The notes beneath the pieces were generated by a model that made no database searches, was not told where the DNA came from, and saw only the letters and a program-made list of their open reading frames with translations. Both the position numbers and the translations under genes were made by a program. From the NCBI GenBank assembly GCA_950022655.1, contig OX465583.1, positions 9,879,798 to 9,943,797 of the forward strand: a stretch of DNA of 64,000 nt, written 5' to 3'. Positions 54,393-63,672 of the stretch are shown piece after piece (the stretch's first letter is position 1; each line of letters starts with the position of its first letter). Source of the DNA: Alentia gelatinosa (Eukaryota; Annelida; Polychaeta; Phyllodocida; Polynoidae).

Positions 54393-54474
54393 TTTTTCCC
54401 ACCGGGAAACTCCCAAACCCACTCCAGGGACCGGGATTTCTTCCACACCGGATGCGAGAGAAATTTTTAAACAT
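54393..54474. repeat. 82-bp perfect inverted repeat, right arm
   Basis: Starts TTTTTCCCACCGGG just after the stop codon and ends AATTTTTAAACAT. The position fits native PLE 3' untranslated sequence, with the left arm being an inverted copy of it. PLE copies often carry such inverted terminal segments. Confidence 0.95.
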
Positions 54475-55104
54475 CACATTTCCAAAACCTCTATCAACCA
54501 CTGACTGACAGTGACCACAGTGTGACTAGATCCAATCCCCCATAAAATAACCCACAAAAACAACCTTAAAACAACTAAGCAGGAGGGACCACTAAATACG
54601 TTGGTATTTATAACTCTCCCCCTACAATCAGCCAACCATAGCCTGACGAGATAATCCATTATCGAAACTGCTGGAGTGTATGGATCACAATCAAAGATCC
54701 AAAGAAATCACCCTTCCCCACTAAAACAGAGGTAGATGGCACTGAAACCACAATGCGTAACAGAAACACCAGGTGGCAGCATATGAGCAAACGCACTGAC
54801 TGGTACCCTACCATACACACACCCAGGCCAAACAGGCCCAAGAGGATTTAAAGGATTGGCTGACAATACGTGCCACACGGCCAACATGACATCAGAACCA
54901 ATCACGGGGAGCGGATATTTTGTTTACTACAAAAATCCAATGGGTGAGAAGCTTAGCAAGGGACGGGGTCAGACTCACCGCACCACCACGGGGAGCGGAG
55001 ACGATCTAGTCACACACCAGCAGTCGCTCAAGTTGATTGCACGTCTACACAACTATTTATCAATTTCAACTAGCATACATATGTTTATTATGACTCAAAT
55101 ACGG
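54475..55104 (+). mobile_element. PLE 3' region (presumed)
   Basis: Non-coding sequence following the ORF and inverted repeat, with no copy elsewhere in the window. It contains the hammerhead-like motif. The 3' boundary is not visible; GACAATACGTGCCACACGG near 54862 may lie beyond the element. Confidence 0.4.
54636..54683 (+). ncRNA. Hammerhead-ribozyme-like motif
   Basis: The core CTGACGA (54643-54649, fitting CUGANGA) is followed by stem II GATAAT/ATTATC (54650-54663), then GAAA (54664-54667), stem III ACT/AGT (54667-54669 with 54675-54677) and a stem-I pair CCATA/TATGG (54636-54640 with 54679-54683). PLEs are known to carry hammerheads in their terminal repeats. Two defects: two extra bases (GC) between stem I and the core, and G where the cleavage-site H is expected (54678). 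It is probably a decayed, inactive copy. Confidence 0.42.
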
Positions 55105-55107
55105 AAC

Positions 55108-55365
55108 GGAGGTATTAGATGGAGAATTGCAGAGATATTCAGTTAGATTCATTTATGATTACAAATGATGAAGTTTATTTTTTAAAAACCGCTATGTGGC
55201 ACCACTTCAAGCCTTTAGAAACCCTCGTTCAAGTCTCCGAAGTGTCTTTCAGGCCTACTTTTTCCTCGGGACCCCTCGAACGAGACTATAAACGGGGATG
55301 TCTCTCAAAAGACACCTCTAAGATACTTTGTTGTCGTTCGTAGTTTATTCAACGGCTCCCAGGTT
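55108..55365. repeat. Dispersed repeat with R-type right end
   Basis: Shares GAGGTATTAGATGGAGAATT and CCTCGTTCAAGTCTCCG with 51058-51180. It ends CGTTCGTAGTTTATTCAACG then GCTCCCAGG, like the R-family terminus at 23838 (complement). Confidence 0.55.
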
Positions 55366-55479
55366 TGGGGTTTTTGCTGTTTACACTACCTTATATTTTA
55401 TCAGACACTTGTAATAAACGGTTGACGGTGCCAGATCATATAATCGGTAGGTGCAAACTGGGCCTCACTGTAGATCATC

Positions 55480-55790
55480 AAGCAATAGTCATCCGGAGGT
55501 GCTCGATTACAAAGTATCAGCCGTCATAGTCGTCGACTCAAGAATGTCCTCTAGATGACCTTTTATAAAAATAGGTGTCTAGACAACTAATTCAAGCCAG
55601 TTTGAAATAGACGCTGGCGTCAGAGCATGTCATCCTAAATTCAGGAATCGCGGTGTAATTAGATTATCTGTAGTCGGCACTCGCTTGGCGTTTACATCAG
55701 ACGGTTTTTAGCTTTTTATGGCTGAAAGTCGTCAGGTGGTGCTAGATTCAAGAATCGCAACCTATAATCATTTAGTGTCAACGCTGGGTG
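55480..55790. mobile_element. L-family element, decayed
   Basis: ATAGTCGTCGACTCAAGAAT, TTGGCGTTTACATCAGACGG, GAAAGTCGTCAGGTGGTGC and a final TTTAGTGTCAACGCTGGG parallel the L copy at 7985-8399. Confidence 0.55.
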
Positions 55791-55817
55791 AGTCGTCGGG
55801 TGGAAATGCTGCATAAC

Positions 55818-56420
55818 GTCCGTACACATTGGCTGACGAAAACGGTGGAAATTTTGAGAATCCTCCCAAAGTCTGTTGGTGGTTTCACAGACTGTACGTC
55901 GGTATCAAAGAATAAGTGAGGGTGGCAGTGTAGTCCTAGTTTCTGTTGCGTTTCACAGGTCCATACCGACCGAAGGCATTCGGTGGTGGGCCTCAATCTA
56001 TAGATGCACAATTAATAGGTGAGCACTTCTCTGCATGCCTGTTTCCATTCACCGATCTGGGACCTGTTACAGTAGTCTCGTGACATTAGGCCTAGACAGA
56101 CATCAACAGCGGCACAAACAGTGCAAGCAACAGTGGAAAAAGACTAGCAAATATCTGAAGATCGAAGTGGCCAATCTTCTTCATATTTGGAACGATTATA
56201 GATTATATGTATCCCCTACTCATGTTAAGTGTCATTGCTTAATTCCTACGAGAAGTGAGTGAAACTCCGTGTGTCATCGACTGCAATCTTGTGATCTGTC
56301 CATATTGTGTCAGAGACGCCATTTAGACATGTCACGAGACTACTGAAACAAGTCCCTGGTGTCGGTGGTTCCCGACTGCAGATCGGTGGCGAATAGTCGG
56401 CCAATGGAAACGGGCTTTAT
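55818..56420. mobile_element. M-family element(s), interrupted by N
   Basis: Left end ACATTGGCTGACGAAAACGG, right end TCGGCCAATGGAAACGGGC. The middle carries TGCATGCCTGTTTCCATTCA then CCGATCTGG, and after the N insertion TGTCGGTGGTTCCCGACTGC. Likely two adjacent M copies. Confidence 0.65.
56061..56355. mobile_element. N-family MITE, copy 2, nested in M
   Basis: Ends GACCTGTTACAGTAGTCTCG and GAGACTACTGAAACAAGTCC, flanked by CTGG on both sides (56057-56060 and 56356-56359). The empty site in the M copy at 63585-63600 reads CCGATCTGGCGTCGG with one CTGG, so the insertion and its short duplication can be read directly. Confidence 0.85.
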
Positions 56421-56478
56421 ATAACGGTCGGACCTAGCACCTTGCTAGGAGAATTTTGCACTAAAGGAGAATTGTCTA

Positions 56479-56758
56479 TTATCTTAGCCTGGTATGAATG
56501 TCCGTAAGCTTAACGTTGGGAACTCGTATTCAACAGGCGTACGAGTACGCTAACTCATACCCAATGGGTGAGACACAGATAAATATTTTCAGGGTAAGAT
56601 AAAATCAGGAACATATTCGTGCTTGTCCCCATTCGCCATCTCGTTTGGAGTACTTCAGAATATTTACTCAGCTATCGCCTCGTTCATATAACTGAACGCT
56701 CCAAACTCGATGGGGAACGAGGACTCAGACCAAACACTCATCAGTTTCTTTCTTAAAA
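56479..56758 (-). mobile_element. HT-K element, copy 4
   Basis: Tail TTATCTTAGCCTGGTATG to AGGGTAAGATAAAATCAGG. Hairpin arms CCCCATTCGCCATCTCG and CTCGATGGGGAACGAGG; tip CAGCTATCGCCTCG. A Q-end-like fragment (GTGTGAATCCCACTTAAG) follows at 56805. Confidence 0.82.
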
Positions 56759-56764
56759 CTAGGG

Positions 56765-57245
56765 GAAAGGTGTGAAGTACACCTGTCTCAGGTACATTAA
56801 TCTGTACGTGTGAATCCCACTTAAGCATTTGCATAAGGACGTGAAACTTTGCGGTGGAACTCACATCGAACACGACTTGATTTTATGCCTCATTCGTGAG
56901 AGCGGAAAATAAAACAGATTGCTCGTGTTCTTTGAGAAATTGACAGCCCGGACTCGGAGCGGCTCATCCGGGTCAGTAACGGATGTGCCGCCATTGTGCC
57001 TAGTCATTGCGAATGTACCATATTAGTGATGATTGTAGTCATGATTTCTCCCATATTTAACACCATTGAATGATCAATATACAGTAAACCCCGCTTCTGG
57101 GACACCCCGCTTAAGGGGATAATACGCTCGGAACGGAAAATGTTCCCATTATGAAGAGTTTATTTCAACCCCGCTTAAGGGGACACCCTGCTTAAGGGGG
57201 CACTTTGGAGGGACAACTTATCAAATCTGACTGGACAGTGTGGGT
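56765..57245. other. Interval with pogo-like terminus
   Basis: 56770-57060 is unassigned. At 57080-57205 ACAGTAAACCCCGCTTCTGG and two CCCCGCTTAAGGGGACACCC-like segments resemble pogo-type transposon ends or a short tandem of them. Confidence 0.4.
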
Positions 57246-57247
57246 TA

Positions 57248-57531
57248 AGGCCCGGCGTCCACCTACAACGATAGAATCGTAGACCTCCCGATATGGCACC
57301 GATACAAAATGTCAAAATCGGTGCCATATCGGGAAGGTGCAAAATCGTAGACATATGTCTAGACATGCCAATCCACCACGCACTGTACAGGGTTTTTATC
57401 GGTGTCTAATCGCAAAAATGTGGTCAACTGCCCCGATATTAGGTGACCTTCCGACGCGATTTTGATTTTGTATCGAGAGGTGCATCGTAGACCATATCTG
57501 AGGCATATCGCAGTAGGTGGACGCCGGGCCT
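57248..57531. mobile_element. TA-flanked MITE, family 2, copy 1
   Basis: Terminal inverted repeats AGGCCCGGCGTCCACCTAC and GTAGGTGGACGCCGGGCCT, flanked by TA on both sides. Internal ATCGTAGACCTCCCGATA-like words also occur in family 1, and both families share a CCACCTACNACGAT terminal core. Confidence 0.85.
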
Positions 57532-57533
57532 TA

Positions 57534-58080
57534 CACTCCAGATGATCTTGCTTGTTTATTAATGATGTGTGTGAGTGTGTGTGTGTGAAGTGGGTAGACT
57601 GGTGTGTAGACAATCAGACACCAAAAAACTGCCTTCGTAGGCCCCTGCAGGTGTCGGGTAGGCGTCTGTATACTTCACATGGGGAATTCGTACTAAACGC
57701 CCATGGAGTACTCAATGGGTGATGACTTCAAAAATATCTCCATGCAGTTCCTTCATAGGATATTTAACTTGAGATATATTGTTTATTTTACAATAATTGT
57801 TCTACAAAATTGTTTTATATGAACCACAATTGCTCATGGCATTTTTAGATTTATTAGAATAATTTCCTGTATAGTGCGCAGTATAATTATTGCAGGTGTT
57901 CCATAATATAACCCACAACACGATGCACGTCTCAGGGTGACCCAAGGCCCAGCTCAATAACTCCCCCTCCCTCCTGCCCAACACCATATCACATCCAAGC
58001 CAATTTACCGTAAGCTCCTAATATCATCTTCACATCGGATAGAGGGGGGATTACGGCCGGCTCAGGTCCGCATTCCACTT
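57534..58080. other. Unassigned interval
   Basis: A short (GT)n near 57570-57590; otherwise AT-rich single-copy sequence. Confidence 0.35.
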
Positions 58081-58560
58081 TACCACTTTCCCGCGCCTCA
58101 AACTTCAAACCGGTGCCGGCCCCCGGGGAGGCCGCTGGCGTGCTGGATAATAGGCCCGCCCTCGCCCCTACTTGAGACCGCCGCCAGCCTAGACTTGCTC
58201 AAGTCTTTGATTATGAACATTCATTAAATGATTAATCAAAATAATCAGAATAAAGTTCATTGAAGCATGTATCCTTCTCTGACTGGTGCATGAATCAAAG
58301 ACTTGTCCACTATGAACAGAATCTCCTGTTTATAGCCCCAAGCCGCTCCCTGTAACCCTACACCTCCTCCTACCCCTCCCCCGTCCCCTTCTCCAGTTCC
58401 CTGGCCGCCTGTGTTGTCACAGCTATAAATTTCGCCTACTCCTGACTGTGACCTGATTGAGATCAGAGTGAGAGGGTATCAATCTCCCAGCAGATATCCT
58501 GATCAGTAGCCAGGGTATCTGTAAGGAGAGTGTTGGGAATACTGGGGCTAAACAGCGCAT
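58081..58560 (+). promoter_or_regulatory. Candidate TATA-containing promoter
   Basis: A single-copy block with GC-rich upstream sequence. A spaced inverted repeat, AAGTCTTTGATT (58201-58212) and AATCAAAGACTT (58293-58304), has each arm carrying a TCF/LEF-type CTTTGAT core, and homeodomain-like ATGATTAATCA lies between. A TATAAAT box is at 58424-58430. A start near 58455 and a donor CT|GTAAGGAG near 58511 are possible. No coding exon seen; inference from motifs only. Confidence 0.38.
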
Positions 58561-58960
58561 CGGACACCATGTCCGATTGTACCAGTCCCTGTATCCCAGG
58601 AAGGAGGGTAGCCATAGGATGAAGGGACTGGAGCCAGTCTACCGCTAGCCTTCAGCCAATTGGAGGGACCCCTGCTGCCACCACCCGGCGAGCAGAAGAG
58701 TGACGGAGGAACTGCCACGGCTCACAAATTGCCTTAATTTGATCTGCTCGGTAATGACAGGTGTAATAAGATATTAGACGCGGGAGGCTGGGTTTTAATT
58801 AACAAGGAAAACGAATATGCGTGTCCTAGAACAACAGGGTTTGTGGAATGAGTGAGATTTCAAATGGAGGTTAGATTCTATGGACTGGAATGGGTTGTAG
58901 TTGCGGTTCATTTGAGATGGAACTCGGATGTTCAGCATCATCATATCCTCGTATTTCCAA
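58561..58960. other. Unassigned interval
   Basis: Moderate GC. Contains a 180-bp stretch (58580-58700) that could be transcribed if the promoter call is right. No domain in any frame. Confidence 0.3.
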
Positions 58961-58961
58961 T

Positions 58962-59682
58962 CGCTAGAGGGCACTTCACGCGCTATTTACATCACCTAGA
59001 CGCTAGAGTGGTCATATATACACTCCCAGCGTGATGCAAGAAAACTATCCATTCACTATCTGCATGCTGTACACTGTGATAGTGGGAAAGGAGCAGGGTG
59101 CCAGTGTCTCAGGGTCTTAGAGGCATGCCCAGCTGACCATGACCAAACACTAGAGACCGAAATACCTCATTGAACTACAGGGACCTGTTTCACTAGTTTT
59201 GTGACATGTCTGTGACACCATACAGACATTAGGGTTGTCTAGTTTCGTGACAACACAAGTAGCTGCCCTTATGAAAAGACAGACCCCAAACATAGGAATT
59301 AGATAAATCTACACGTCATGGACCTGCTTCACTAGTTTCGTGATGAAAGTGTTAGACAGACAGGAAAAGCGGCACCAACAGTGCAAGCAAGAACGCACAA
59401 AATGAAGTCTAATGTCTAGTTCTTATGAAACCGGACACACCATCTAGACGCCATCTAGACATGTCACACCATCTAGACATGTCACGAAACTAGTGAAACA
59501 GGTCCCTGGTGCTGAATATGTTTGGATCCTAGACTCAGGTAGTTACAGAAATGGGAGGTTGAATGGGTGTAAGTGGGTTACAGAAAATTAACACTAGATT
59601 GTATGTAACCCAAACCTTTTATCATTATTCATTCATAATTACACGCTCATCGATCAATAATGAACATACAATTTGCTCCTAG
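58962..59682 (+). mobile_element. O-family element, copy 7, interrupted by N
   Basis: CACGCGCTATTTACATCACC through GAAATACCTCATTGAACTA, then an N insertion (59182-59505), then GGTGCTGAATATGTTTGG to the terminal CTAG at 59679-59682 followed by T. Confidence 0.8.
59182..59505. mobile_element. N-family MITE, compound copy 3, nested in O
   Basis: Same compound structure as 51584-51888: outer left GACCTGTTTCACTAGTTTTG, inner GACCTGCTTCACTAGTTTCG at 59331, right complement. Flanks CAGG and CTGG; the intact O site at 8909 reads CTACTGGTGC with a single CTGG. Confidence 0.85.
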
Positions 59683-60044
59683 TTATTTCATACCTGTGGG
59701 CGAATGTCTCACACTCAGCTGTATCGATCGCATTCGTCACTCATTGACGAATGAATATATTTCGTCCCTCTAACCCACGTGACTTGCTGTCAGTCAGAAA
59801 TATAAGTAACAATATTGCATGTTTAATGATTTACAGGTATATATGATATCAAGGTGACAGCGTGTGGGTGCCTAAATATAATATGTTCCTCGTTAATTTG
59901 GTGTGTTCAGATGCACTTCGTTCTTCAAACTCAGTACACCAAAACAACTAGGAACAGATTTCCTTCAAGCACCCTAACCCTGTCTCAATATAGTGCTGAA
60001 ATTTTGAACTGAAACCCGTGGATCCTATATAGATAGGATCTGAG
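59683..60044. other. Unassigned interval
   Basis: AT-rich, single-copy in the window; no gene or element recognised. Confidence 0.3.
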
Positions 60045-60308
60045 TTTATCTTACCCCTAATATAAAATCCCATAGGCTTAACATTGAGTTTCCGTATGCC
60101 ACGCTGATTGGTAGTGGTATACAGAATTGTTATCATGTAATATTCCAAAATCGAGGAGACAGAGTAGGATAAAATCAAAACCTGATTCGTTTTAATCTTG
60201 GCCACCGTATGCCACTCCTGGAGTTTTGGCTCCGGACTTCACTCGGCTTCGCCTCGTGAATTCGCTAAGCTCCAGTCGTGGCATACGGTGGCCAAGATTA
60301 AAACTCAT
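60045..60308 (-). mobile_element. HT-D element, copy 5
   Basis: Tail TTTATCTTACCCCTAATA to AGAGTAGGATAAAATC. Hairpin arms TTTTAATCTTGGCCACCG with TATGCCACTCCTGGAG, and the complementary CGTGGCATACGGTGGCCAAG; tip CACTCGGCTTCGCCTCGTG. Confidence 0.85.
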
Positions 60309-60714
60309 CCAGTTCTACGATAGTACGTTCATCTCCAGCCTTGAATTAGGAGTCCACAACTCCTGTGTCAGAGGCTATGGGTTAGACACACTCTCTGTGG
60401 CTGAGTCATAGCATGGGGACGTTTACTATGGGAACCTTGGTGCTACGGGAACACACCGCAATGTTGTAAGCATACTAAATTAATGAGTGTGGCAAATACA
60501 TTGATCTCGTGTTAGATTATTCAACTAAATTTCAAGCTTCAAGCACATATATGTACATTTGCCCTAGATATCATAGACTGACAATGTTGAACAAAAAAAG
60601 ATTATAACTGACACTGTGACTGGAATATGATGTTTAGTAAATTTACAATACTCAATATAGAAATAGATTATATCATAATCCTATAAATGACCGGTGTATT
60701 TTTGTGTTTTACAG
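60309..60714. other. Unassigned interval
   Basis: AT-rich; would be intron if the following exon call is right. Confidence 0.3.
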
Positions 60715-60783
60715 GAACAGCTCCAATGACCGGGAACTCGACCTTCAGTGTGACCTCTGACCGTGGACTTACACTGGCCTAGG
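60715..60783 (+). other. Candidate non-coding exon (splice-signal based)
   Basis: Acceptor TTTTTGTGTTTTACAG and donor AGG|GTAAGAATT bound 69 bp. All three frames contain a stop; the frame with an ATG encodes 18 residues ending in TAG. If real it would be a 5' untranslated or lncRNA exon, possibly downstream of the promoter-like block at 58.1-58.5 kb. Chance signals remain possible. Confidence 0.25.
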
Positions 60784-60891
60784 GTAAGAATTGTTATCTC
60801 TGGTGCACATTTAATCTTACGAGTTGGGTTTTCACCCGTCAACTCTCTGCGAGTTTAATTGGGGAGACATTGTTCTCTCAGAAAAGAATTA

Positions 60892-61275
60892 TTATCTCAC
60901 CCTGGTATTTTTCTCAATAGGCTTAACGTGAAGAGCTCATACTCCACGGCTGTGAATGTATTGTTTCCAATACTCAATGGGTCATTGGGTGATTTATTTT
61001 ATCAATTGATAATGTTATATGGGGTAAGATAAAATCAGAATTTTGATTCTCCTGAAAAGTGAAGTTCTCAAACTCCAAAAAGAAGAGAACCACATAATTT
61101 TCCCTCCTACCCTCAACAGGGAGGAGATATTTGAGGGGAAATTATTTTGAAAATAATAAAATCAGAAATCCACTCGATTCAGAGTAATTCACTTGGCTTC
61201 GCTTCATGAATTACTCTGCAGTCAAACTAAGTGAAGTACGTACCAAGTTATTTTTATCTCACGAGTTTCCTTCTA
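60892..61275 (-). mobile_element. HT-B element, copy 4, with internal insertion
   Basis: Tail TTATCTCACCCTGGTATTT to ATGGGGTAAGATAAAATCAG. An unrelated stretch follows (about 61037-61160) ending in a second AATAAAATCAGAAATCC. Then the right part of the B hairpin (TTGGCTTCGCTTCATG, GAAGTACGTACCAAG). The duplicated AAAATCAGA on both sides marks the insertion. Confidence 0.75.
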
Positions 61276-61285
61276 AGAGTTTCAT

Positions 61286-61502
61286 AAAGCCCATTTCCAT
61301 TAGCCAATGAAAATGGCGGAGATTTTTTTTACTTCCCCTTAAAGTCTGTTTACACTGACTGATTTTGCGTCAGCAATGCTAAAGGTCCGTCGAGGGTTCC
61401 TGACTGTAGATCGGTGACAGGAAATAGGCCAATGAAAACAGGCTTTTAGGATAACTAAAAAAATATCCGCTGTTTTCGACGGCCAAAGGAAAAGAGCTAT
61501 TT
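61286..61502. mobile_element. M-family MITE, copy at 61.3 kb
   Basis: AAAGCCCATTTCCATTAGCC at the left and CGACGGCCAAAGGAAAAGAG at the right. The middle GCGTCAGCAATGCTAAAGG and GAGGGTTCCTGACTGTAG match the copy at 36604. Confidence 0.78.
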
Positions 61503-61931
61503 AGTCATAGATCTATATTAAAAAAACATTCATCAGAGGAAGAGAGCTATTATTAATCCTGACTTCTTCATAAACAAGTGCTATGAAGAGTGTTCTGAAT
61601 TTAGCGGTCCGGCTATTCATAGAAGGTGTTGCTAGAGAGAGGGGGCGGGTCAGTTTCGAAGAATAGATTGATAAAAAGACTACGTATCAACTTTTCTTTT
61701 TTAATTTGGCTCTGATTTGTAAGTACATATCTTCCATTATGCCCTGTGACAGATTTAGCTCCTAATTTCTTGCTTGTTCAAATGTTACATTCGTCACTTT
61801 TTACCTATACGTTCTAAACTAGTGTAGTGGAGTGCTATTCTCTGAAGCAGTAATGAACCGATGCATAAAGAAAATACTATACTTAAACTAACATTTACCT
61901 ATAACACCAAATAAGTTGGAGAATCAATATA

Positions 61932-62195
61932 AGGCCTGGCGTCCACCTACTACTATAGAAATTTAGACCTACCGAAGCAAATATCGGAGACATATCTGGA
62001 AGGTGCAAAATCATAGACATATGTCTAGACATGCCAATCCACCACGCATCATAAGGGTTTTTTTCTGTGCCTAATCACAGAAACATGGTCGACTGCCCTG
62101 ATATTAAGTGACCTTCCAATGTTATTTTGATTTTTTATCGGGAGGTGCATCGTAGACCATATCGGAGCCATATCATAGTAGGTGGACGCCAGGCT
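61932..62195. mobile_element. TA-flanked MITE, family 2, copy 2
   Basis: Ends AGGCCTGGCGTCCACCTAC and GTAGGTGGACGCCAGGCT with TA on both sides. The body parallels 57248-57531 throughout (GACATATGTCTAGACATGCC, GTGACCTTCC). Confidence 0.85.
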
Positions 62196-62197
62196 TA

Positions 62198-63184
62198 ATG
62201 GTGAAGGGGATGACAAGAGATTTAGCCAGGTTTTGATTTAGATAAATAAATAAATCAATCTGCACTTATTACTCTCGCTTCCTGGTGTTCGTGCTGGCCT
62301 TCGTCTCTGGTCACAGTCCTTGCTGTTAAATCAGCATGGCATCACATCTTGACTCCTCGGCTGATGTAACTTTTCCTTGTCGCATATAACCATGGATTTT
62401 AACTTATGTTAAGTGGCTACAGAATATGATTTAAATATTGCTGCTGATGACATGAAGTTAATGCCGAGTGGATGTATCATAAATGCCTGTGTCATGTACA
62501 GTAACTAAGGCCTGATCTTATAGACTAGCTAACCCAGTGACAAGAAAAGAGAATTCAGAATATCTTCTATTCTAAATGAAGTAGACAGAACACCATACAC
62601 AGATATGTATTCATAACATATATTCTATCAATTTATACAGTTACATAACAATTCTCCTCAACATACAAGTCACATTCACTTCTGTCGTGTTCACATTAAT
62701 ACAAGTCCTCTTTGTTATAGCAGTTCTCACAGTCTATCACCTTCAGTTATTGTCAAATGTCTCTTTTACTTAAGGATGTAGATGATCCAAAGCAGTGGAA
62801 TGTGGTGGTAGCAGTCATCTATCTCTGTACCTCCAGTGCTGGGGTGATAGCAGCTTATGGAGAAGTCCAATCCTCAGTAAAGGCCTCTGTCGCCTAGTGT
62901 CCTATGGTTTTCCAGCCTCCTCACTGTAGTGGTGGTAATGCTCAGCAGCCTGGAGACGCTGATGTCTCGGTGTCTGGGTTCCAAGTGAGCTTTGACTGGG
63001 CATCTACTCCTTATATACCCTATCGCGGGGGGGGGGGGCAGTCCAAATGAAGATAGGGGACAGTTCAAACGCTGGGGGTGGAAGTGCAAACAGTTGGGCC
63101 TTAACCACTATCTAGAGCGAGGACCTGTTAGGAGGCACCCTCTGATATTCTTAATACATACGTAACACCTGCTTTCTGATTTAC
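62198..63184. other. Low-repeat interval
   Basis: Nearly 1 kb without recognised repeats. A run of G lies near 63027. A short minus-strand ORF (62874-63089) has no domain. No exon called. Confidence 0.35.
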
Positions 63185-63186
63185 GG

Positions 63187-63250
63187 GGCGTTTACACTAG
63201 ACGACTGAAAACATGACGAATGATATTTTTAATTATGATCGTCAGCTTCA
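63187..63250 (+). mobile_element. L-family end fragment
   Basis: GGGGCGTTTACACTAGACGA and a downstream GATCGTCAGC echo the L left end. Confidence 0.5.
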
Positions 63251-63347
63251 ACTGCTTAGATAAATGGAATTCCGTTCGGCTGTTGGCTTCAGAAAAAAAA
63301 AGAAAAAAAAGTGGGATCTGAAGTGGCTATCAACCTGCCTCCCTATA

Positions 63348-63672
63348 AACTTGTTTCCATTGGGGGACGAAGATTATATGAGTTTGAATAAAAGCCTATT
63401 TCTGGTTCCACCAACTGTACATTGGCATCAAGTAATCAGTGAGGCTGCGTTGTGTGCACTGTTTCTACTTTTTCTTTCTGGGTATACCAATTTATTTTTT
63501 CACATTAAAACCTAGTGGTGGCCTTATTGCATAATTCAAGCACAATTTATCGCTGAGCATTTTCTACAAGTCCTATTTTCATTCACCGATCTGGCGTCGG
63601 TATACAAAAAAAATCTATCGGTTGTGCCTGACCGGCGCAGAATAATCGGCCAATGAAAACAGGTTTTAAGGC
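63348..63672. mobile_element. M-family element
   Basis: CTTGTTTCCATTGGGGGACG at the left, TCGGCCAATGAAAACAGG at the right. It contains the uninterrupted site CCGATCTGGCGTCGG used to interpret the N insertion at 56061. A further M end (AAAGCCCGTTTCCATTGGCT) begins at 63683. From 63720 to the window end nothing is recognised. Confidence 0.68.

Noticed and set aside
1063..59505. hAT assignment for families with CAGGG...CCCTG ends
   Set aside because: No 8-bp target duplications were found next to the readable copies. Empty-site comparison shows only a CTG/CTGG-sized duplication, which fits PIF/Harbinger better.
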